Positions 10,718-22,300 of a DNA stretch of 64,000 nucleotides are shown here, in pieces. Source of the DNA: Camarhynchus parvulus (Eukaryota > Chordata > Aves > Passeriformes > Thraupidae). Every line of letters starts with the position of its first letter. Position 1 is the stretch's first letter. The stretch spans positions 124,001-188,000 of the forward strand of contig NC_044597.1 in NCBI RefSeq assembly GCF_901933205.1, read 5' to 3'. The notes under the pieces were generated by a model. The model had not been told where the DNA came from, ran no database searches, and saw only the letters and a program-made list of their open reading frames with translations. The position numbers were made by a program, and so were the translations under genes.

Positions 10718-11210
10718 TGTGGGGTATGGGGGTATAATTGTTAAAGTTACTAAGGCTTATGCTCACCAGAAGGCCCTGTGGGAAAGGCACAGCTGCAGGC
10801 CGGATGGGCGGAAGTTGGTTGTGGGGTGAGAGGCAGTTATGAGTGAGGAGAGAGTCAAGCTGGGAGTGAGGTTGTGATTGGCTGAAGGAACACGTGGACA
10901 GTGTACGAGTGGGAAGCTGATTGGCTGGAGGAACATGTGGCCAGTGTATGAGCGAAAAGCTGATTGGCTGGAGGAATGTGTGGACAGCGTATGAGCAGGA
11001 AGCTGATTGGGTGATAGGATGTGTGGACAGCAGCTCTGCAGCTGAGCCAGCCAATGGGTGCCATCTTTCTGTTAAGTTCTGTTAGGCCTCGGTTTGGTTT
11101 CAGCCATGTCAGGTGGAGATTAAAGGTATAAAAAAGGGCAATTTCTCCCATCAAGCAATCTCCTTTGGATGCATAAGGAGGTCCATGTCACTTTGTTCCC
11201 CACTGCTACA
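10718..11210 (+). repeat. 3' LTR of the provirus (493 bp)
   Basis: Starts TGTGGGG and ends CTGCTACA, aligning with the 5' LTR. The U3 contains three 43-bp direct repeats (10876-10918, 10919-10961, 10962-11004) and a degenerate partial fourth (11005-11033), each with GATTGG, an inverted CCAAT box of the kind bound by NF-Y. A TATA box (TATAAAAAA) lies near 11127, with an ATTAAA just before it. The 5' LTR has only one shortened repeat, which explains the 79-bp length difference. Confidence 0.9.
10876..11033 (+). repeat. U3 tandem array: three 43-bp CCAAT-containing repeats plus a partial fourth
   Basis: Each unit begins GATTGGCTG (the last begins GATTGGGTG) and ends near GGAAGCT. The units are 43 bp, exactly adjacent, and differ from each other at several positions. 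Such direct repeats in U3 are typical enhancer arrays in retroviruses. Regulatory activity is inferred from position and the repeated CCAAT motif only. Confidence 0.85.
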
Positions 11211-11216
11211 GTTTTT
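11211..11216. repeat. Target site duplication, right copy (GTTTTT)
   Basis: Identical to the six bases before the 5' LTR at 4479-4484, and starts immediately after the CTGCTACA end of the 3' LTR. Confidence 0.85.
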
Positions 11217-12112
11217 GCAAGCATGATTTACATTAATCAAACCAACACCGAAAAGCATGAAACTTATTCTAATATCTGTCGTACCACACCCTAAAAATAA
11301 CAGAAGAAAACAAGCTGAGATAAAAGGTATTTGCTTTCAAAGACAGAGAAATCCCTTCTGAAAGCCACAGTGTTGGCTTCCTCTTAAGAAATGAAACAAG
11401 AGTGCAAAAATTAAACCTCCTGGAGATTTCAGATTAAAGAGAGTGTCTCATGTGTTTTGGTTTCGCACATCACCGTGGCAGGGTAGTTTGTGACCTGGGA
11501 GCTGCAGCCAGTAGGAAAAGCAGGTAATTATTTATAAACCCTGGTCCTGTTAGCTGCTTCTGATCTGCTGCACTCTGAACGTGCCCTAAAATCGGAATCA
11601 GCAGCAAACTTTTGAAAACCTGAACCCTGCCTGAGAGTAATTTATAGCATTTGAGCTATTATTTGCTGATTCCCTGGGAGGACATCCTTGTGGACAGTGA
11701 GGGCAGAACAGCATCATTTGCTTTCTCCACACCTTGAATCATCTAGGGAAAGCTGGTACAGAGAGACTCACATGGTCTCAAGTTCCTGCCCTCAGATCAA
11801 TGTATTTTAACTGATGGATTGGCACACACCTGAATGACTAGGAAATAGCTGCACAAGATAAGCTGGCCAAGGGATTCATATCAGCGAGCAGTTGCAGAGA
11901 AGAGCAGGTTTATCCTTTGTATGCTTGTTGCCAAGACAAGAGTACGCAAGACAAAGTAAGGTCAGAGCTCTCCTGTTTCATGTGGAAATCCAGAGTATGA
12001 GCAAGTAGCTACTCAACTTGCTCAGCTGCTGTAAGACACCATGACCATCTCTTAGGTTAAAACCATAAATAATTTTTAAAATGCAGACCAGTAGCATGAC
12101 ACTTAAAGGGCA
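11217..12112. other. Intergenic, nothing recognised
   Basis: Host flank of the provirus. There are no exons with known protein similarity and no clear repeats. It could contain downstream untranslated or flanking sequence of METTL2, whose stop codon lies about 1.1 kb to the right, but no obvious polyadenylation signal on the minus strand decides this. Confidence 0.4.
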
Positions 12113-13043
12113 CCCTTCTCAAGCCTGTGCTCTTCAACATCCACATTAATGACCTGGATGCAGGACTTGAAGGAATACTTAGGAATTTTGCTGTCTGCAC
12201 TGAACTGGGAGGAGCTGTCAAGTCTCTTGGGGCAGAGAGGGCCTCCAGAGAAACCCTGACAAATCAGAGAAATGGGCATCACCAATTGTGGGAAGTTCAA
12301 CAAGGGAAAGTGCTGGATTCTGCATGTGGGAAGGGGCAAGCCTGGATATGTGGGTGGACTGGGGAATGAGGCTGAGAGCAGCTGCAGGAAGGGACTTGGG
12401 AGTCCTGGTCCATGGCAAGTTGAACATGAGTCAGCAGTGTCCTGGCAGCCAGGAAGGACATCTGTGTCCTGGGGCATTAGGTAAAGCATTCCTGGCAGGC
12501 AGGGATTGACCTGCTTTGCTTTGGGGCAGCTCCACCTCAAGTGCTGGGGCAGTTTTGGGCATCACAACATAAAAAAGACATTAAGCCACTAAAGACCATC
12601 CAGAGAAGGGCCATGAGAATGGTGAAGGGCCTTGAAGGGAAGCCATATGAGGACTGGCTGAGGGCACTTGATCTGTTCAGCTGGAGGAGACTGAGGTCAG
12701 ACCTCAATGGGATCTTTAACATCTTCCCGAGGGACAGCAGAGGGGCAGGAACCAATCTCTTCACTCTCCTGACCAGGGACAGGACTTGAGAAAATGGCTA
12801 CAGCTGTGTCCAGGGAGGGTTAGGCTGGATATCAGAAAAAGGTTCTTCCCACAAAGGGTGGCTGGGCACTGAACTGGTTCCTCGGGGAATGGGTCACTGC
12901 CCCAAGGCTTCCAGAACTCAAGGAGTGTTTGGACAATGCGTTCAGGCACAGGGTGGGATTGCTGGGGTGTCCTGTGCAGGGCCAGGAGTTGGACTTGATC
13001 TTCACAGGTCCTTCCCAACCCAGTATATTCTGTGATTCTATGA
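12113..13043 (+). mobile_element. CR1 LINE fragment, 3' end with C-terminal RT remnant
   Basis: The left part reads LFNIHINDLDAG near 12126-12160, a typical non-LTR retrotransposon RT segment. It is followed by the end of the CR1 second reading frame, with QRRAMRMVKGLEGK around 12598-12640. The right end gives the usual CR1 3' untranslated sequence and terminates in ATTCTGTGATTCTATGA at 13028-13043. The coding part is broken by stops and frame changes. This is the longest CR1 piece in the window, truncated at its 5' end like most copies. It lies just beyond the METTL2 stop codon, on the opposite strand. Confidence 0.9.
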
Positions 13044-13208
13044 CATCTAAAATGCTTGCTCTATTCTGAGGGCATTGATCCTTAGCAAAACTCACTTGAA
13101 GTGATGCCAGGCATGGTACAAGGCACTGAGGTCATGGGTGTGCAGAATGGCATCACACACATGTCACCAGGAGGAGATGAAGAGGCTCCAGCCCAAAGTC
13201 CACATGCC

Positions 13209-13360
13209 TCATGGCTGAAGGGTGGTGGGTTTGCAGTACTTGCACTGGATCCACACCCGATACATCGTCATCTGTTTCCCACGGTTCACTTGCAATCGCC
13301 GATCAATCAGATTCTGGACTTTTTCCAGCCCAGCTGTGGTGAACAGATGATCTAATTCAT
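13209..13360 (-). CDS. METTL2A: METTL2 coding exon 9 (last)
   Basis: Encodes [17 protein letters not shown], then [19 protein letters not shown], and ends [11 protein letters not shown] followed by TGA (13211-13209). The acceptor is TTTGCTTCCAG. The final residues are shorter than, and differ from, the mammalian C-terminus. Confidence 0.95.
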
Positions 13361-16300
13361 CTGGAAGCAAAGAGAAGGAAACTGAGGAGACCATAGCTTT
13401 TCTTTAACTGATACCTGCTCACAGGTATCAGTGAGGGCTAAGCTAAGCTGAAAGATGGGCCAGAGGACACCCATGGTCACACCCTGGCAGGGAAATGATC
13501 AAACAAGACAACTACTTTACTAGGGGAGTTTAACATCACAGTTTTTCAAGTTTTCCTTCTAGCAAAGTAGGAAAGAATTATTTGGAGTACATCTAGAACT
13601 AGGGACTTGACAAAGGAAACAGCAGCAGTTTCAAATAAGAGTACTGCTTGTAGTAAGCAATTAAGGAGCATCTTCTGGCAAGCTAGGACAGAGCTATTCC
13701 TTCCCCCTTGCCCAGAGGAATTTCAGAGTCCACAAGAGCAAAGAACAGGATCAGACCTATGCTTTTAAATAGCGGCAGTTAGATCTGTGCTGCCTAGGCT
13801 GGAGGGGAATGGGATTCATTAAGGTTAAATTTGGAAAAAAAAAATCCCTCAACCCCACACCCTGTTGGGGCCCAATTAAAGCACTAAGAGCCCTTGAGGC
13901 TTCAACAATTCCACTGGCAGGTAATCCTGACCAAACGAGTAAGTCTCACAGTGCCCCAGTCCTGCTGAGCAGCAGAGCTTACTCCCAGAGCACGTGGTTT
14001 GTCTGGAGTTTCTGTAGGAAAAGTCTGACAGGTCTCGGCTTGTGCTTCTTTATCAGATGCTTTCCATTGTGAGGTGTTCGCCAAACATGCATTAAACAAT
14101 AATTTTGTTGTGCCAAACAGGACTTGTGCAGTCGGGAACAGTTCAGTTGTGCCACTGGTCTAGAACTGACTGTGCTCAGAGGCCTGTAGTGGAGGAACTG
14201 GAGGTGCAGCTGGTGATAAACTGGGAGAATAACAATTGCTGCTAACACCAAGCAGCAGCTGAACTGGAGGGGCTGCCTCAGCTCCATGCTGAACCACACC
14301 CTTCTGATTACCTTATAGGAGAGCCGGAAAATTAAGGGAAGGCCTGCTAAGTGGTGTCCATCTCTCTCCATCATCTGCAGCCAGTATACAAGGAGAGCTC
14401 CTCCAGTCCCACCCCTCCCAGGGTAGCAAATACACCAGTCTTCCTCTTAAAGGATTTTCCACTAAGGAAATTGACCATGTCATGCTCACACCAGAAGCTG
14501 ACAAGCCCAGGTCACTGTTTAATTGGGAGATACTTAACATTTCACAGTGTTCCAAGAATGAGGCCGAAAAGATCTAGTGGTCAATCAGGAGGGCACAGGG
14601 ACAAGAAGCAGTGAAGAGAGTCAGAGGGATGTTTTTTGATGGTCAGAGGCATGTTTCCGGCCTCCTACCTTGTGTGAAGAAGTAGACTCTGGTGCCATCA
14701 CCTCTTACATAGAAGTTATCAGACAGACATTGACCTAAGAGAAGACAGATATAAACAGTTACCAGTGATCACTTAAAAATCAACAACTGCCATCCATCAA
14801 CAGGCCCTTCTCCAGCACACACTGTGCTTTGCGGAATTAATGAGCTGCTTCCAAACAGGGCAGAAACAGCTCCAGAGAAGGAGAATCTACTAGTGATGGG
14901 GCAAGAATTCCGAGGGGAAAGGAAATACCTTTCTTAAACCGAAGCTGGGCAAGATCATAACGGCCGTAATCTCGCAACAAGATCATTCCCCCTGGTTTCA
15001 GAAGGCGACTCAGTCTGGTCACAATGCACTGCATTCTGAGAGAAGAACAAACCAGGAGCACTCAACAAGCCACAAAATCATGTTTCTTTCCTTCCAAAAA
15101 GATGGAATAAAGTTCTTTACGTTTCAACTTCATGTAAAGAGCTACCCAAAGCCAGCAGCATTCTGAGCTCTCCCAGAGTCAGGTGCGTTCATTTTATTTG
15201 GCCTCTATTTTTTGACATTGCCCGATTTTGCTTTTTTTCCTACAAGGATAACATCCTGCCACAGCAGGGATTAACTGCTCTCTCTTCCTGATTACAAAAG
15301 GATCTCCACTGGTTTCTGCAAAACAAGTAGTAAGCGAACTTGAAGAGAAGTGTTGTGAAGTGAAACTAAAGGGAACAAAAAAAGAGACTAGTGTAGGTTG
15401 TAACAATTATCACACTAAGACTACAGCGCTTTCCTTACATTTTTCCTGAACCTGAACCCTTCTTTCTTGCTGCCTCCCATGTTAGAAATTCATCTACCCT
15501 CTGAGCCTGAAAATCCAGCAGAATACTTTCCAAAGTGAGTGCTCAGTGTGGCTGAGGCTCAGAACAGTGATCTGAGCAATGTTCACCTGCAGCCACTTAA
15601 AATCACCTTGTCCTCTGTCAGAACCGGTTACAACAGCAAATACCTGCAAATTTTGTTTGCTGAGGCTTCGTGGAAAACTGGACCACAAACAGAACAAACT
15701 TTAATTTTCCTTGATAGGACATTATTAAAGAACTCCAGTCATAGAAGAATTATCTTCTGCAATCAGAGGAATTATTAAAACTTACTTCTCTGGGAGAATT
15801 GCTGAGAGGACAAAGATAAGAATAACAATGTCAAGACTCTCCTCTGGCATTGGGAAAGGACTTTGGTCATTGCACAGGTCATGGACAAATGCAAAGCAGC
15901 GAGAAGAATCATATTCTGCATTGTTCTGTATTTGAGGGAGAGAAATTAAGAACATTAGTAGCAGACCCTGATCTCAGTATTAGCTGGACTATATGGATTA
16001 TTAGTATTATATGGAGTATTTTAAATTTCACATTATCAAGAGGTGTGTCCAGAGATCTGTTACAGTCTCAATGGACTTCTGTGTCAGGTATATTCCTTGG
16101 TCAGGCAAGGAACAGGTGTGAAATGCAAAAAAGTATTTACACACTGGAGATTTACAAAGAGCTTTGGTCTTGTTACAGTCAATCAAAAAAACCCGCAAAA
16201 TTGGACCAGGGTTGATCACAATTTTAAGGCCAGAATTTCCACTAACAGTGGTAAGAAATGAGAGATTTATACTGATAAATTGGAAACCTTTACATAAGTG

Positions 16301-19300
16301 AGAGTATCAGGGCACCTCTCTGCATCATTGAAATCAATATTCATTTAATCTACAAGCAGATATTCCCTATACCCCAAAAATAAAACTTGGTTGCTTAAAG
16401 TTACAGCCTTAAAAAATCAGATTTAGCTGCTGCTACAGATTGCAGAAGCCTCTACAAACAGTGCTTGTGTCACATCCAGAAGATGAAATGGATGCTGACT
16501 GTGGTGCTATGCTCCCCTGTCATCTCAGGATTGCATTTGATACTTCATATATTCTCAGTACTGCCTTGACCGGAAATTTATCAGTGGTATTTGTCCTTTG
16601 ACTAAACTCCAACCTCTTGCACGACAAACACGATCCCTCCTCAGGTGCTTGTACAGAAGAAATCAGACCATGTTCCCACAACTGTGATGACAGTGACACA
16701 CACAAACCAAAACCAGCTTAAGTTCCTGTTAAAAAATAGCCTGAATGTTTTCAAGGTTTAAGTTTTTTTCAAGTTACTCAGCTAAAAGAACACTGTATTG
16801 AGAAAGGTACTGCCAACCACAAGGGAAAAAAATCTGTCTGACTTGTTTGCTGCCAACGTGACATTTTGAGAACTTTTACTTCCCTAATTTCCACAATCTT
16901 TGATGGCTCATTTTCCAGATTTCCCAGTGCAAGGGTCAGCACCAGGGCTGGCTAAAACCAGAAAGCTGCCAGCACAGCCAGAGAGTCACTGGCAGCTGGT
17001 ATAGATTTGTGTTAATGGGCAATTGGCTCCAGATACTTCCCATATCTTCGTAAGTTACCACTGAGATTACCTGGACAAGATCCACAGCTGCTGTAGAAAA
17101 GTCACAGCAATAAACGAACAAGCCTGGGTCACTGCAATAAATCAAAGAAACTCATCATTTATATTGAGAAATTAAGGAGTGTTTCAAATGCACAAAGCCC
17201 AGAAATCCTTGGCTTTAGTTTTTGTGCAAAATCTGGTGGATTCCATCGCTCCTTTATGCCCATTCTTTCATATGGAACTGACTGCTTCCTTTTTATTTTG
17301 AATCTAAAACCAAGGGCTTCCAAGCTCAAAACACAATAACCTGAAGCTGCAGATGGCAAAGATACCATTAGCATTTGGCTTTTCTCTGAGCTTGTCATGG
17401 AACATTTTTCCAATTGTTTTTCAGAGGCTGGTATCTCATGCAGGTAAAAGCCTACTGAGAATTACTTCACAGAATCCCAGAATGGTGTCGGAGGAACGTA
17501 AAAGATCATCCAGTCCCACCCCTGCTATGGGCAGAGACACCTTCCACTAGACCAAGGTGTTCCAAGCCCTGTCCAACCTGGTCTTGGACACTTCTAGGAA
17601 TGCAGCAGCCACAGCTTTTCTGGGCAACCCATGCCAGGGCTTCCCCACCCTCAAAGGGAACAATTCCTTTCTAATATCCCATTTATCTCTACCCTCTGGC
17701 AGTGGGAAGCCATTTCCTCTTGTCTTGTCTCTACTTACTTGTTGGTTTGTAAAATTGGGAAGACTGTATTCCCAGCCCCACAGCCAACCTGCATAAAGAG
17801 AGTAAATACATACAGTGAAAATAATTCCTTCAGCTTGTACATGCAGATAATTTTCAATCACCTCTCTACAGCCATGTAACGAAGAGCTACGCATGAGTAA
17901 AGCTGAGAATGGCAGTGACCATCCATGCAAGATCCGAGTGTGTTAAGGTCTGAGGAACAGGATTACATGCGTGGGAAACCACTAAGCAAGCTCTTGTCAA
18001 AATCTTAGTAACAAGCTATACATTGTTACTCTTTTGAAAGCTGTTTTTGCTGGAATCCCAAGTATAACAACCAGTATGAGTCACTGAAGCATGGGCAAAG
18101 GCCATAGATGAGTTACATTCACTTCCATAGAAAATCAGAGCAACGGAGAAGTTAGGTTTGCTTTACTCTAATTACTCCTTCTGCTTGTTCCCATTTGAAG
18201 AGATGATGGCTCACACAACTGGGTTTAGGGAATTTGCCTCTGAATGTTTAAAGAATCAGTAAAATTGAAACAGACTGAGCAGAAAATACCACAAAGGGTT
18301 TGCAGTGACAGCTGTTAGTTAAAGAGCTCAGGTGAGATAGGAAACGCACATTGAGAACACTGTAGTCTGAGGAAATCGTAAAAGTGTCAAATTAAATTAA
18401 AAAATCAGGACAGTTCATACTAACTCTTCCTGGAAGGGCAGGACTTTCATATAATACTAAGTATTAAACAAATCCAGTAATATCTACAGTGAACAACTAG
18501 AGGTGACAGAGCAAAAAGGTCACAACCAGCTGTCAGCCATCCAATACTTAAAATTGCCACAAACTTCTCTGGGACAAAGCCTGTATCAGTTTGGGATTCC
18601 CTGTTATCACAAGGGCCCTAAGGAACAAACCCAAGAGCATCTTTACATTCTTGGCTTCATTGCTTCGTTTCACACCTCCCAAGGCAAACAGGAGTCAGCG
18701 CAAATATACAGACAATAATGACAAGGTGTCCTAGAGTGACTATATGATGCTTGTATCCCCGCTTGTCAGTTCTGTTTATGCTGGATGTTAAGTTCTGCAT
18801 CTTCAAGACTGGTTCCAAGAGTGAAGGAGGAGAGAAGAAGTGTGCAGTTTGTTTGCAGAAACTGTACTTGCTGCCCCTGCTCTGTATTCCTTCTCATGGA
18901 TTGTGTTGTCTGCAAGACAGGCAGCGGGAGAGAACTCTCCTTTACTTTTAGTTATTAGCTAGCTGAGGTAGTGAAGTTCCCCAGACCGTGGTTTTTTTTT
19001 TTCCTTGGAACTGATCAACCCTGCTCTGGGCTAAAATCCCAGAACACTGGGAGCACACATCTGTGGCCCACCAGGGCCCAGGATGCAGCATTCCAGCACT
19101 GAGGGACTGATAACAGACTGAGTGAGCCAAGCTACACCCCACAACAGGGGCTTTCTGAAGGTGCCATCTCTTCAGAACAGTGAGAGGTTTTATGATTCAA
19201 TATTATCCATTTTTTTATGCCTGTGAATACTTTGCTTGTTAAATAAACAATTTTTTTCCACTTTTCTCCTGGGAAATATTTTCCTGAACCAGTTGGGGGA

Positions 19301-22300
19301 GGGGCCACTTGAATGTGCTTTCCAGAGAAACCGCTTTGTAAGTTTCCTCCAAAATTTGCCCTGAATCAGGACAGAAGGGAAAGCTTTATACAGAGTAGAA
19401 GAATCAGCTTCTTCAAAAGATGACTTTTAAATGCTTGTTTGAACATCTGATAGCAATAGTTTGGCTTTTAAACTTGTAAACTTCTTATGGTTCTTGTGCT
19501 CTGCTAATTCAGAGTCTGAACCAAAAGAATCCCAACAGATTTAGTTCAGTTCTAAACTACCCTCTAATTTTTGCATTTTACTGACTGAAGGCAATCATCC
19601 ACTCCCTTGCTGTTTGGCAGTGACACACATTTTTATGTCCCAGTCACACTGACACAAGAGAGGCTTTGATGTGTGACTTTGATTTACAGCTCTTACCTCT
19701 AATATACGGTAAGATGCAGCTGATCCTGGGTAATGCCCATCATGCTGACTCAGCTCACTGTCTTTCTGTGCAGCCAACTCCTCCGTGTGGCCTCCAGGTG
19801 GGCTTTTTATCAGGTTTAACTGTCTCTCTGTCCTGGTTTCCAATGAGCAATGGCAAAGTTCACAGCTTCCTAGCCCTTTCTTTTTGGATTCTTCTGTGTC
19901 ACTAAATCCATGCACAGAATCTCCATTTTGGCTTGAGTTCCTGTGAGGTGCCAGCTCAGGAAATTCAGTGAACAGCCAGTGCCTGTCCTTGAAGAAGCCA
20001 TTTTCATGGATTTTATAGAAGTCATCCCAGTATTTCTTAGCATTCACCTCATATTCCTCTGCGAACACAAGCAAAAACATTACCAGGCATCAAATCAGAA
20101 GGTTTCAGGGTTTAATCAGTTCAGAGAGTGAGGGATCACTGCAGGTACCTATGCACCAACCTGCTGTAATAAGTGACATTATTGACTTAAAATCACCTTT
20201 ATTTAAATTTGCAATTCCACACAAACACTCAGCCTATGTCCTCACAGTCACTTTGTTAGGACTTAAAAAGGGAAAAGAGAGAAGAGGAAACTCTGTCTCC
20301 CAGTAGGATTTAAAGGAAGCTGGCAACAGAAAAAGTCTCTTTAAAGGAGACTGGATTAAAGAAATCCAGGTTTTACTTCCATCTCTAACACTGACTTGTT
20401 CAGCTCACTGGAACAATTAATTTGGAGCCTGGTGACATTAAGTGTAAAGCACAACTCCTAAGGAATTTTCTGAGAGCTGCCTGGAACTGAAAGCTCCTAT
20501 CCAACACACTGCTCTTATTTTCAGGTGGAGAAACTGAAAAATGATCAACTCTCCAGGCCTGGCAGGAAGCTCAGTTAGAATTTATGCAATCCTGCAGGTA
20601 ACAGGACAGCACGTTTTCCACATTTTGCTGGAGTCCAGTCCAGATAACTTTACTTTCCATAGTTCTGTGCATGTCAGAGCATCACACATTTATGAACTAA
20701 AACAAAAGAGGGGAATCAACAGTGACCACCTGCATTAAAGTACCAGTGGAGAACTAAGGTGGACAGGCTAAAGATGAACAGAATTAATTTGAGCAGCAGC
20801 ACTTTCACATCAAATGGTTCATTTCAGGAGCAAGAGGAGTATTACAGGGAGCTGGAATAGCTCTTACAAAGCCATGATCAAGTGAAATTTGAGTCACCTA
20901 CAAACTTACTTCCACACACTTTCACAGATTTCAGATCAAGTACAGTCTGGGGGAACTATTTCTTCCATGGGAAACTACAAATCCAAGTGACTTTTTATGA
21001 CTTCATCAATGTGATGAGTTCTTTGTTCTGGGAATTAATACCTAATTATAGCATCCTATGCTTGAAATCACCTACAGACATTAACATCCATTGGCCAGAA
21101 ATCCCAATTGCATGCCAATAACAAGTAACTCCTCAACCGTCTTTGGATGGCAACAAGTGCATTACTGAAAAATGACTGGAGGGTATTATTAGCTGAACTG
21201 CTGTTTATTTATTAGTCTTCCTGAAGAACATAAAACTGTTTCAAAGTGAGATGGTAAAGTGAACCCAGAACACCTGGAAAAATATGTAGCCTCAGCCAAA
21301 TATAGACAAAAATGACTTTAACAAAGAAGCACTAATCAGTCATATGTCTATTTTTAGTAGGATATATCCCTGCAGCACAAAGAGCTATATAAAAAATAAT
21401 CTCTTTACCTCAACTACAAGGATTTTCTCCTTTTAAGAAGCCTGGTTCTTACACATGAAGCTGAAGGAAACTTTAATGTCTGGTATTAGACACAAGCAGT
21501 AAGTTTGTGCCATGATCTCACTGTAGGTCACAGTGAGCTGGGCCAGGTCAGTTCACTATTTGCATGGAAGAAGTCAGTGACTGCTGATGCTGAAAGAAGT
21601 GCTATTGATCCAAACCCTTGTACACTCTACCCTAAACTTTCTTTCTCCCATGTACCAGCAGGAATATGCAAGGCTTCTGAGGCTGAAACTCTCTTTCACC
21701 TAACAAAAATACATATCCTGATTCCTGCTCATCTCCAACAATTCCATGACAGCCTGACTGCTGTGGAATGCTTACCTGAGACACTGGGACAAAATTCCAG
21801 CCCAGTCATTTTGGATTGCCCATATTTTTGCCACATTACACTGGTGAAGAAGACATTGTACTCTTCCTTTGTTACATTAGTGCAAAATTCTGTTGGATGC
21901 TTTTGAAGAGCTGTCATACTCCAAACTACATGTGGGGAAGCTTTATTTAAAGCTCATTTACCTTGGAGCCTGCTGTTTTCAAAGCCCTGAATAAATGATC
22001 AGTAACAATGTAAATACAAAAAATCAAGGGCCAGCTGACAAAGATCATACAAGAAACAGATTTAAGTGAACATATGACCGTGGCTTCCTGCCAGAAAAGT
22101 TCACATCATACTTGCTTCAGGCCCTTTTTGGGGTATTAGCTCACAGTGCCATCGGTGTGCAAGCCAGATTCCCCCAGAGACTTTCCTGATAAGGACTCCT
22201 AGCTTCCTGCTCACCTTTGTAAGCACACCCCCAAAGCCAAGCCCATGCTCACCCCTTCACTCTGCAAAAGAAGAGCAAACAAAAGTAACTGTTCAAAAAA

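Larger units (their letters stand above)
4485..11210 (+). mobile_element. Endogenous provirus, class II (betaretrovirus-like), defective, env-less
   Basis: Two related LTRs (4485-4898 and 10718-11210) begin TGTGGG, end CTGCTACA and are flanked by a 6-bp duplication. Between them the plus strand carries, in order, remnants of gag capsid and nucleocapsid, dUTPase, aspartic protease, reverse transcriptase, RNase H and integrase. A dUTPase placed between nucleocapsid and protease is the betaretroviral arrangement. Every coding segment is broken by stops or frameshifts, so no full-length product is possible. No envelope gene is visible in the roughly 195 bases between the integrase stop and the 3' LTR. 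The LTRs differ by many substitutions and by repeat copy number, so the insertion is not recent. The leader is unusually long and may contain a second LTR-like sequence. Confidence 0.9.

Noticed and set aside
12127..12789. Short frames resembling an RT-containing gene
   Set aside because: These are pieces of a CR1 element and not a host gene.
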